A stretch of 10,006 nt of DNA from an uncultured Saprospiraceae bacterium. Lineage in GTDB: Bacteria; Bacteroidota; Bacteroidia; Chitinophagales; Saprospiraceae. This document shows positions 1 through 7,700 of this stretch, piece by piece. How positions within the stretch are numbered: the first letter of the stretch is position 1; each line of letters starts with the position of its first letter. The notes below the pieces were generated by a model. The model saw only the letters and a program-made list of their open reading frames with translations. It was not told where the DNA came from and did no database searches. The stretch covers positions 1 to 10,006 of the forward strand of contig CALLAG010000171.1 in NCBI GenBank assembly GCA_938002705.1, given 5' to 3'. The position numbers and the translations under genes are program-made.

Positions 1-10
1 GCCCCCGCTA
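1..10 (+). tRNA. 3' end of a tRNA gene (partial), possibly initiator tRNA-Met
   Basis: The first bases, GCCCCCGCTA, can be read as the last two bases of a T-arm (GC), a seven-base acceptor 3' strand (CCCCGCT, 3-9) and a discriminator A (10), with no encoded CCA, as is usual in Bacteroidota. A strong terminator follows within five bases, as expected for the end of a tRNA transcript. From memory, Bacteroidota initiator tRNA-Met genes begin AGCGGGG and end this way, but the anticodon lies outside the window, so the isoacceptor is a guess. The call rests on very few bases. Confidence 0.5.
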
Positions 11-14
11 CTAT

Positions 15-49
15 AAGCCTTGTAAGTCATTGATTTACGAGGCTTTTTT
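15..49 (+). terminator. Intrinsic terminator after the tRNA
   Basis: The left arm AAGCCTTGTAA (15-25) pairs with TTACGAGGCTT (35-45) over 11 positions with one G-U wobble. The loop is nine bases (26-34), and the stem runs into a six-T tract (44-49). The T tract occurs only on the + side, so it should stop transcription coming from the left, presumably that of the tRNA. It would also insulate the GIY-YIG remnant from read-through. Confidence 0.85.
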
Positions 50-96
50 ATGCCTGTCAATATATCACCATTAGTTACTTTAACTACCAAAGTAAA

Positions 97-357
97 ATGT
101 ACACTGTCTATATTTTATATTCAGAAAAATTCCACAAAACCAATGTTGGTTATACTACCCATTTAGCACTAAGGTTCTATCAACATAACGGAACTGGCAA
201 AGGATGGACATCACGATACAGACCTTGGAAAGTGGCTTATTGTGAATATTACGATGATAAATCAACTGCTATCCAAAAAGAAAAATGGCTTAAATCTTGA
301 CAAGGAAGACAGTTCATCAAAGACAATATTAACGATTGGAAATCTTGGCTTGTATAG
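97..357 (+). pseudogene. GIY-YIG domain nuclease remnant with an internal TGA
   Basis: The translation from ATG at 97 matches the short single-domain GIY-YIG proteins common in Bacteroidota, often beside tRNA genes. It begins MYTVYILYSEKF and contains GWTSRYRPWKVAY and the final-helix segment KEKWLKS. At 298-300 the frame meets TGA where the family normally has glycine (KSGKGREFI-like). The same frame then continues with family-like sequence, QGRQFIKDNINDWKSWLV, to TAG at 355-357. A single GGA-to-TGA change therefore explains the break. The second tyrosine of the GIY-YIG signature is also gone (Asn16 in NVG where YIG or YVG is expected), while the arginine (Arg26) and helix glutamate (Glu62) remain. 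Two independent lesions indicate a decaying gene. A stable 67-residue product is possible but unlikely to be catalytic. Confidence 0.8.
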
Positions 358-637
358 TCTCAACTTTTAATACTACCATCCTTTAGGAGACCTAAGTACA
401 TCGCTTCTTCGTATAGACGCATTTAATAGAGAAATTGTAGTGACGGTATATGCTTACACTATATGTAGTAAATGAATTATGAATAAGTATCTCATGTTTA
501 ACTTCTTTATATTCATGCATAGACCAACCTACCCTATCAGAACAAATAACATACTACAATCATTATATAAAGAGTAGTCATTTAAATTCTGATGAGTTTT
601 AAGATCGTCTTTATAATCGTAAATAGAAATCACTGTT

Positions 638-1525
638 ATGGACAGAAAGAATTTTATAAAAAAATCACTTGTAGCTGGCATCGCTGGCACGCTTATCCCT
701 TCAGCATCTAAGTCGAGTGATGCAGAAAAAGAAACATCCACTTATGACAAACTAATAGATCAAGTAGGATTTAATCACATACCCAATCATAAAGAAGTAA
801 AAACTATGAATACAGTATATCACGCAGCCAGTACAAGAGGAAGCGCTAATCATGGATGGCTTGAAGCAAAACATTCTTTTAGTTTTGCCAGTTATCAGAA
901 TCCTGATAGGATGAACTTCGGTGTCCTACGTGTACTTAACGATGATAAGATAGCACCCTCCAGAGGTTTCGGGACACACCCTCATGATAACATGGAGATC
1001 ATCTCCATCCCATTAGAAGGAGCTCTGGAGCATAAAGACAATATGGGCAATGGTGCTATAGTGCAGCATGGTGATGTACAAGTCATGAGTGCTGGTACTG
1101 GAATCACACACAGTGAGTTCAATGCCAATACAGATAAGGATATGAAATTGTTACAAATCTGGCTTTTTCCCAATAAGAAAAATGTCACGCCTCGCTACGA
1201 TCAGATTTCTATTAAGGACATACAAAAGAAAAATGAATTCTATCAAGTTCTCTCCCCCAGTGCCGATGATCAAGGTGTGTGGATACATCAAGATGCATGG
1301 TTCTCATTAGGAGAATTTGACGAAGATACCACAAGTCATTACACCATCAATAAGAAAGGAAACGGCGTATATGCATTCATAATAGAAGGCAATGCTCAGA
1401 TAGGAACACAGGCATTATCGATCAGAGATGGCTTCGGAATATGGGACGTCGATGATTTTAGTATAAAGGCAAATAAAGGCAGTAGAATTCTACTTATGGA
1501 AGTTCCTATGCAGATAACTGTATAA
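638..1525 (+). CDS. Pirin-family bicupin with N-terminal leader
   Basis: This is a pirin-like double beta-barrel (cupin) protein, a family of metal-binding proteins in which some bacterial members have quercetin 2,3-dioxygenase activity and others act as regulators. The N-terminal cupin is clear: GWLEAKHSFSFASY (73-86), FGVLRVLNDD (94-103) and FGTHPHDNMEII (111-122). The four expected metal ligands are all present: His114, His116, His158 and Glu160 (the last two in GITHSE). The pirin C-terminal half follows from about residue 195. Compared with classical pirins (about 235-240 aa) there is an extra N-terminus of 56 residues. It starts MDRKNFIKKSLVAGIAGTL, which looks like a Tat-type leader but has Arg-Lys in place of Arg-Arg. 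Met57 (806) matches the start of leaderless pirins, so a shorter cytoplasmic form is an alternative. I chose 638 because the upstream segment reads as a conserved leader, including GFNHIPN, found in other Bacteroidota pirins as I recall them. It appears to be a single-gene unit, and its substrate cannot be told. Confidence 0.9.
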   Translation: MDRKNFIKKSLVAGIAGTLIPSASKSSDAEKETSTYDKLIDQVGFNHIPNHKEVKTMNTVYHAASTRGSANHGWLEAKHSFSFASYQNPDRMNFGVLRVLNDDKIAPSRGFGTHPHDNMEIISIPLEGALEHKDNMGNGAIVQHGDVQVMSAGTGITHSEFNANTDKDMKLLQIWLFPNKKNVTPRYDQISIKDIQKKNEFYQVLSPSADDQGVWIHQDAWFSLGEFDEDTTSHYTINKKGNGVYAFIIEGNAQIGTQALSIRDGFGIWDVDDFSIKANKGSRILLMEVPMQITV

Positions 1526-1543
1526 AAGTTTGACAACATACAA

Positions 1544-1574
1544 ACCATATTAAGCTAAATGGCTTTGGTATGGT
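1544..1574 (+). terminator. Weak hairpin after the pirin gene
   Basis: ACCATA (1544-1549) pairs with TATGGT (1569-1574). An inner AAGC (1552-1555) pairs with GCTT (1562-1565), giving a stem with an internal loop 18 bases after the pirin stop codon. There is no T tract, so it may be an mRNA 3'-end stabiliser or chance rather than an intrinsic terminator. Confidence 0.3.
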
Positions 1575-1621
1575 GTTCTGTGATCATTCTATAACGTAAT
1601 AATCCATTAAGGTACTTTTCC

Positions 1622-1637
1622 ATACTGAAATCAGTAT
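1622..1637. promoter_or_regulatory. Perfect 7-2-7 interrupted palindrome
   Basis: ATACTGA, AA, TCAGTAT is a perfect 16-base inverted repeat in the 221-bp gap between the pirin and nuclease genes, 109 bases before the nuclease start codon. The size would suit a dimeric repressor site or a small hairpin. No regulator gene lies beside it in the window, and AT-rich spacers produce such repeats by chance fairly often. Confidence 0.3.
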
Positions 1638-1701
1638 TAGATACTACACCTTATAATCCATAATCAGATAGGTATTTAATTGATGTTACTTTCTATTTTT
1701 T

Positions 1702-1720
1702 ATTATAGTCGAACTATAAT
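1702..1720. promoter_or_regulatory. Perfect 8-3-8 palindrome before the nuclease gene
   Basis: ATTATAGT (1702-1709), CGA, ACTATAAT (1713-1720) is an exact inverted repeat ending 26 bases before the nuclease ATG. A smaller one follows at once: ATATT-GT-AATAT (1724-1735). The location suits a transcription-factor operator overlapping the promoter or transcript start, or a hairpin in the 5' untranslated region. No TAnnTTTG promoter element was found in this spacer, so which of these it is cannot be decided from sequence. Confidence 0.45.
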
Positions 1721-1746
1721 CCTATATTGTAATATCATATCAATAA

Positions 1747-4458
1747 ATGCCAAGTATGCTACATAGAGCAATAATTACATTATCTGTATCGCTGACTATA
1801 ATAATGAATGCCTATAGCCAGACGGCCCTTACCCCAGGAGATCTTGTCGTTATATCATTGAGTGGAGATAATAAGACTTTCAGGTTTGTACCCCTTGTAG
1901 ACTTAGCTGCTGGTACAGAAATATACTTTACTGATTCTGGATGGATAGGGCCAGGCTTCAGAGCTAATGAGGGAGGAATCAAATACACAGCCCCCAGCAC
2001 TGGAATAACAGAAGGGACAAATATTGAATACTCTAATGGTGCAGCTAATTTTACCAGTGTAAGTGATTCTTTCGTTGGGACTAATGGATTTAATCTGAGC
2101 TCTAGTGGTGATCAGGTGATTGCATTTCAGGGCAGTACATCAGCGCCTAGCTTTATATTTGCCACTCAGTCTAATAGCACACAATGGCAGGCCACTGCTT
2201 CCAATTCTAATACATCAGCTTTACCTTCTGGATTAGTAGATGGCAGTACAGCAATTGCCTACGGCGCTGGCCCAGGTGCTGGTGACGAATATGATAACAC
2301 ATGGTATGATTGCTCTACCACAACTGGTACAGCTGCTCAGGTCTTAGCTGCAGTTGCTGACCAGAATAATTGGGTCGGAGACAACACTACATTTACACCA
2401 TGCACTAGCCCATTCTTAGGAGGTGGCGGTGGTAACATGACAGCTATACCGAGGCTAATACATGAAATACAAGGCACCGGCGCCACAGTTACTGACCCAG
2501 GTATTCTTGTCTCTGTGGAGGCGGTAGTCATCGGTGATTATCAGAACGATGATGAACTGAAAGGTTTTTTCATCCAGGAAGAGACCACCGACCAAGATAC
2601 AGATCCATTAACATCAGAAGGCATCTTTGTATACTGTAACACATGTACTGTGGATATCTCAGAAGGAGACCTTGTAGAAGTGATCGGCACAGCTTCTGAT
2701 TTTTTTGATCTCAGTCAGATAGACGCCACAGTAAGTAATGGTGCTGTAACTTTTATATCTGCTAATAATATCGACCTTGTCACTCCTGCAGTGATAACAC
2801 TACCAGCCAGTGATGCAACTAATATGTCTATCACATTCGAGTCTACAGAGTGTATGCTCGTAGAATTCTCCCAGTCACTTACTGTTACAGAACACTTTCT
2901 GCTAGCTAGATACGGTGAGGCAACACTCTCTCTTAATGGCAAACAAAGCATATATACTCAGACCAATATTCCAGATGCAGCTGGATACGCTAACCATATC
3001 GTAGACAGGGAAAAGACAAGAATAATTCTCGATGATATAAATAATGATCAGAACATAGATCCAGTCTATCATCCGCGTCCATCAGGATTTTCTGTTAATA
3101 GTAGTATCAGAGGTGGCTCTACTATCAATAATCTGAAAGGGATAATGCACTGGTCATTCTCTGGATCATCTAATACTAATGCTTGGAGGATAAGACCTAC
3201 GCTTAGTGACCCAGTTACATTTGTAGATTCTAACCCAAGAACTCCTGTGAGTACAACACCGTCTGATCTAAAAATTGCAAGCTTCAATGTACTTAATTAT
3301 TTTAATGGCAATGGAGCCGGAGCGGGTTTTCCTACTTCCAGAGGAGCACATTCTAATGCAGAATTTATAAGACAAACTGACAAGATCGTAGATGCACTCA
3401 TAGGTATAAACGCAGACATCGTAGGTCTTATAGAATTAGAGAATGATTATAATAATGGGTCTACCAGTGCCATCGCAACATTAGTAGATGCCCTGAATAC
3501 AGAGATAGGTAGCCCAGAATATGCTTACGTAGATCCCATAAGTAATATCGGTACAGATCAGATTACTAATGGATTCATATATAAGACTGCTGCTGTAGGA
3601 TTATATAGTCCTGTAGCTATTCTGGATACGCCAGAGTTCCTTGATCCTAATAACTTAGGAAGTGATAAGAATAGACCTGCTGTAGCTCAGACATTTGAGA
3701 TTATAGATCCTAATAATAACGGACATCAAGAAAAATTTACAATAGTTGTAAATCACTTAAAGTCTAAAGGTAGCGCCTGCGGTACTGGAGATGATGATCC
3801 GACTTCAGGACAGGGAAACTGTAACGGTACAAGAACAGCTGCCGCAGAAGAACTCATCGACTGGCTATCTACAGATCCTACTACAAGTAGTGATACAGAC
3901 TTCTTAATCATAGGAGATCTTAATGCTTATGCCTTAGAAGATCCGATAACCGTGATGACTAATGCAGGCTATAGCAACGTCATTACATCATTTAATCCTG
4001 ATGCATATAGCTTCGTATTCGGTGGAGAATGGGGCACATTGGACCATGCCCTATCCAACTCAAGTTTCGAATCTCAAATCTCTGATGTCAGTGTATGGCA
4101 TATTAATGCTGACGAATCATTCTTACTAGACTACAACGATACAGTACTCGATCCTGGAGAACAACCCTTCAATGTAAAACCTCCGACGAATCCGCTATAT
4201 GCTCCAGATAGCTACAGATCATCAGATCATGATCCTATCATCATCAGTCTATCCTATGCTGACTGTCCAGTCACACTAGATATTACAGGTGCTGTCAATT
4301 CTGGTCTATATCAGGCTCAGACATTAATCACATCTGATGGACTACTCACTAATCCTAATAATATCATATATAGGTCTGGTAATGCTATAGAATTAGAGTC
4401 AGGCTTCGAAGTACAACTGGGTGCATTATTCCATGCCTACATAGGAAGTTGCAATTAA
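1747..4458 (+). CDS. Secreted ExeM/NucH-type nuclease (EEP family), multidomain
   Basis: This is probably an exported, metal-dependent DNase or nuclease acting outside the cell, for example on extracellular DNA for nutrient recovery or biofilm turnover. Residues 1-24 form a signal peptide ending NAYS before Gln25; Met4 is an alternative start. Residues 25-220 are an N-terminal domain (GTEIYFTDSGW at 56-66) that I cannot name, followed by a Gly-rich linker (225-229). Residues 237-327 resemble the OB-fold of YhcR-like nucleases (FFIQEE, GDLVEVIGT). Residues 340-495 match the linking region of ExeM-type enzymes. The endonuclease/exonuclease/phosphatase domain runs from about 507 to 836 and keeps the expected active-site residues: Asn514 (SFNVLNY), Glu563 (GLIELEN), Asn669-His670 (VVNHLKSKG), Asp724 and Asn726 (IGDLNAY), Asp766-His767 and Asp827-His828 (SDHDP). 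The cysteine-bearing insertion typical of ExeM (Cys678 to Cys692, GDDD between) is present. Residues 840-903 form a small module bracketed by Cys840 and Cys902, with GFEVQLGALFHAYI near the end. No classical T9SS C-terminal domain is evident. It appears to be monocistronic. Confidence 0.9.
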   Translation: MPSMLHRAIITLSVSLTIIMNAYSQTALTPGDLVVISLSGDNKTFRFVPLVDLAAGTEIYFTDSGWIGPGFRANEGGIKYTAPSTGITEGTNIEYSNGAANFTSVSDSFVGTNGFNLSSSGDQVIAFQGSTSAPSFIFATQSNSTQWQATASNSNTSALPSGLVDGSTAIAYGAGPGAGDEYDNTWYDCSTTTGTAAQVLAAVADQNNWVGDNTTFTPCTSPFLGGGGGNMTAIPRLIHEIQGTGATVTDPGILVSVEAVVIGDYQNDDELKGFFIQEETTDQDTDPLTSEGIFVYCNTCTVDISEGDLVEVIGTASDFFDLSQIDATVSNGAVTFISANNIDLVTPAVITLPASDATNMSITFESTECMLVEFSQSLTVTEHFLLARYGEATLSLNGKQSIYTQTNIPDAAGYANHIVDREKTRIILDDINNDQNIDPVYHPRPSGFSVNSSIRGGSTINNLKGIMHWSFSGSSNTNAWRIRPTLSDPVTFVDSNPRTPVSTTPSDLKIASFNVLNYFNGNGAGAGFPTSRGAHSNAEFIRQTDKIVDALIGINADIVGLIELENDYNNGSTSAIATLVDALNTEIGSPEYAYVDPISNIGTDQITNGFIYKTAAVGLYSPVAILDTPEFLDPNNLGSDKNRPAVAQTFEIIDPNNNGHQEKFTIVVNHLKSKGSACGTGDDDPTSGQGNCNGTRTAAAEELIDWLSTDPTTSSDTDFLIIGDLNAYALEDPITVMTNAGYSNVITSFNPDAYSFVFGGEWGTLDHALSNSSFESQISDVSVWHINADESFLLDYNDTVLDPGEQPFNVKPPTNPLYAPDSYRSSDHDPIIISLSYADCPVTLDITGAVNSGLYQAQTLITSDGLLTNPNNIIYRSGNAIELESGFEVQLGALFHAYIGSCN

Positions 4459-4543
4459 AAGTGAGATCAGATAACTACTATCTTTAACACAAACTTAAAG
4501 CCTACAGCCTTTCATGGACTCGAACAAGTCGCTACCTTATCTA

Positions 4544-4559
4544 CTTGTAACATTACAAG
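4544..4559. promoter_or_regulatory. Perfect 7-2-7 interrupted palindrome before tamB
   Basis: CTTGTAA, CA, TTACAAG is an exact inverted repeat in the 281-bp gap between the nuclease and tamB genes, 85 bases after the nuclease stop codon and 180 before the tamB start. It has no T tract, so it is a poor terminator. It could be an operator, a processed 3'-end hairpin, or chance. Apart from this and the promoter candidate at 4696-4703, nothing is recognisable in the gap. Confidence 0.3.
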
Positions 4560-4695
4560 CTATGAGACTTGATAGACTAGGAGATTTGAGTATAATATTG
4601 TCATCAATTAAGGAGAATATTTAGTTATAAATGTAAAATAACGAGTAGCTATACGGTATAAGATCTAAAACATCGGTCAAAATGATCTATTAGAT

Positions 4696-4703
4696 TAACT
4701 TTG
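4696..4703 (+). promoter_or_regulatory. Candidate Bacteroidota -7 promoter element for tamB
   Basis: TAACTTTG fits the Bacteroidota primary-sigma -7 consensus TAnnTTTG exactly and lies 36 bases before the tamB start codon, which would leave a leader of roughly 30 nt. The -33 side is weak: around 4672-4676 there is ATCGG rather than a TTG element. It is the only full match I noticed in an intergenic region of the window. Confidence 0.45.
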
Positions 4704-4739
4704 AAGGCATTAAAATAACAAAGGCACTTACCTAGCAGA

Positions 4740-7700
4740 ATGCTAAAGAACAGATATATAAGATTCCTACTATACCTTATCATTATTATCATAGTGCTTC
4801 TTATGCTGTTGTCATTTCTTATACAGCTGCCAAGTGTTCAGAACTACGCAAAATCTAAGATCCTACAATCTCTGTCAGAACAATACGACGCGGAGTGGTC
4901 CATAGAAGACATCAGAATAAAATTTATAGACGAAGTAGAAGCTAAAGAAATATTATTCAGAGACCAGCAGGGAGACACTTTATTCTCGGCTGGTAAGCTC
5001 CATATCGACATAGGCCTCCTCTCTATCATCAACAAAGAAATCTACATAGATGACATCGTTACAGACAATGCATATATCAATGTATATGAGCTATCAGATG
5101 GCAGTATGAACTATAGCTTCCTTATCAACCAAGATAATGCAGATACAAAAACACAAGCAAAAGAAACTACACCTTGGACTTTCGGTCTCCAGAATGTAGA
5201 ACTCAATAACACAAAACTCAATTACACAACAAAGGATCTTAGTATAAAAGCGAAACAAAAACAGCTCGTATTAGAGATTGATGCAATCGACCTCAACAAG
5301 CAGATCATCAATATAGATGAGCTGTATAGCGACAACGATAACATAGCTATAGAATCTTATTCCACTTCTAATGAGAGTACGCCCTTCTCACTTCCAGACT
5401 TAGGATGGAATATCGTAGCACGTAATATTAAGTTACAAAACGAAAAAATCACAGTACAGACTGATCCACCAACTAATATTACAGAATTAGATACAGAACT
5501 TATAGATCTAACATACTCAGGAGATTCTCTCTCTACTACAATTGTACAGATAGAAGGCGACTATAATAATCTTATCACGTTAGCTGAAGTGAATGGCAAA
5601 GTAGATCTCAAGGGAGATAAATTAAACCTACAGAAGATAAGAATTAAAACCCCGACTGATCGAATCAGTGTCGAAAATGCTACTATTTTATTAAGCGACA
5701 ACAGCACATCAGCTGCACGAGTCAATATAGATTTCAGCTACAGAACCATCAATACATTCAAAGAATATATCCCCGACAACATCCAATTAATCGATAATCA
5801 AAAGTTAATACTTCAATCAGATAAACTGACTTATAATCCTCAATCCATAAATGCCAGAAAACTAAATCTTAAATACGGAACAGCAATCAACTTAGTAGGC
5901 TCCGTTAATCTTAAAGCAAAAAATGGAAACTTCAGCAAACCCACATATATAGAGGCAGACCTCAATAAATTGGATATGGACATCGGAGAAGTAGACTATA
6001 TCCTCAAGGATGTTATTGTTCCCGACAGTCTTTCCATTTACAATAGTATATCAGCTTCTGGCAGAGCCTCAGGTAATATGAAAACATTAACCATAGATGA
6101 CTTCTCGCTAAAAGTAGATGAAGTACTAAAGCTTAATGCAACAGGGATCATATCTAATATCGGTAACAAAGACTTAGTGACTTACGACCTCATTTTCAAT
6201 CGATTAGAAGCAGATGTAAGACAGATCCCAATACCCAAAAATGAAAATATTGCAATAGACAGCTTAGGTACTATAAGCTATAACGGAGCCATCAGAGGTA
6301 ATACTAAAAATGTAAAAATAGATGGACAACTAAGTTCAGATATAGGTGCATTAGACGCTGACATAAGTTTAAATTTTGACCAAGGAATAGATAAGCTATC
6401 CTATAAAGGTGACTTGTCTCTTAATGCTTTTGAATTAGGCATATTTCTAAAAAATACTGAGCTAAACAAAATTACCATGGCCACAGAAGTGGATGGACAG
6501 GGCATACAACTTAACGATATCAACTCAAAACTTAATGGTAATATCACAGACTTTGCCTTTCGCGGATATACCTATAACTCTATCAATATTAATGCAAAGA
6601 TCGACAACAGTAATATCAATGGTCAGTTAGATATCGATGATCCTAATATAAAACTTAGGTACGACGGAGTCATAAGTATTAACGAGGAGAATACAACTTT
6701 TGATTTCACAGCTGATCTGGACACCATCAATCTCTTCGCTCTGGATCTCTATCAAGATAGTATAAGTCTGAGTGGCAAAATAGAAAGTCAGTTCAGTCTC
6801 CCACTGAGAATCGGAGATAAAGAAAAGATAAGCATCACTAATCTTGTGTTATCTAATCCAGAAGAATCATTCTTAGAAGACAGCTTAACACTTCTGGCTG
6901 ATAGAACTATAGACAGTACTTTTATCTCTATAAATGGAGGTGCAGTAGACCTATACTTAGAAGGCATATATAGCATACGAGATCTTCCGTCATCGATTAA
7001 TGACTTAGCTAACAAGTACTTTAGTACTGATACTATCATCGAGCATATCGATCGTAAGAGTCAGTCATTACGTCTATATGGCAATGTCAATACACTTAGG
7101 CCGATAGATATTATTATGCGTAAAAGTCTTGTGCAGACTAAGTCTATCTCTATAGATATGAATGCTGACTTCATCAGTCAGGACTTATCAGGAGGCATGG
7201 TTATAGACAGTTTTTTCTATACGGATTTCTTCGCCGAGAAGATAAATATTGATACAAAATCTGATAATGGACAGCTCGATCTATTAATCAACGCTACTAA
7301 CAATAATTACAAACAGATAGCACTGAGTACGATAAGATTAGATAATACACTGAGGGAGAATAAAATATTCAGTACAATGACTGCAAGGGATAATGACCAA
7401 GTTCCTAAGCTAAAATTCTCTACAGAACTCAGTCGTCAGGACAGTACTATACAGTTAGTCGTACAAGACAGTATCATTCTGAATAATAAAGACTGGATAG
7501 TAAATGAAGGCAACTCTATACAATTACAAAATGGAAAAATCATCGTCAATGATTTCGAATTAACAGATAATAATGAATATCTTAAGATCAATAGCATCTC
7601 AGAAGATGGTAATGATATGGATGTGCTTTTTGATAACTTTGATATAGGACAATTCGTCACTTTACTTACAAGTCAAGAATCCGATCTACATGGTAACATC

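Noticed and set aside
298..300. TGA in the GIY-YIG frame as a recoded codon (selenocysteine or readthrough)
   Set aside because: The position is a glycine in the family, one base away from GGA. No recoding hairpin was seen after it, and the catalytic tyrosine is also lost, so plain decay is simpler.
358..637. Possible hidden small gene or RNA between the GIY-YIG remnant and the pirin gene
   Set aside because: No frame with a recognisable protein, no strong hairpin with a T tract and no TAnnTTTG element was found. A GTCTC/GAGAC pairing around 357-393 has a long loop and a short stem.
529..741. Minus-strand reading frame over the pirin upstream region and start
   Set aside because: It overlaps the conserved pirin leader on the other strand, has no recognisable domain, and its composition is that of the reverse complement of a real gene. 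The other minus-strand frames inside the pirin, nuclease and tamB genes were left out for the same reason.
2415..2433. G-rich run encoding five glycines as a possible repeat or slippage tract
   Set aside because: The codons are mixed (GGA, GGT, GGC), the frame is intact, and it sits between two domains of the nuclease, so it is a flexible linker.
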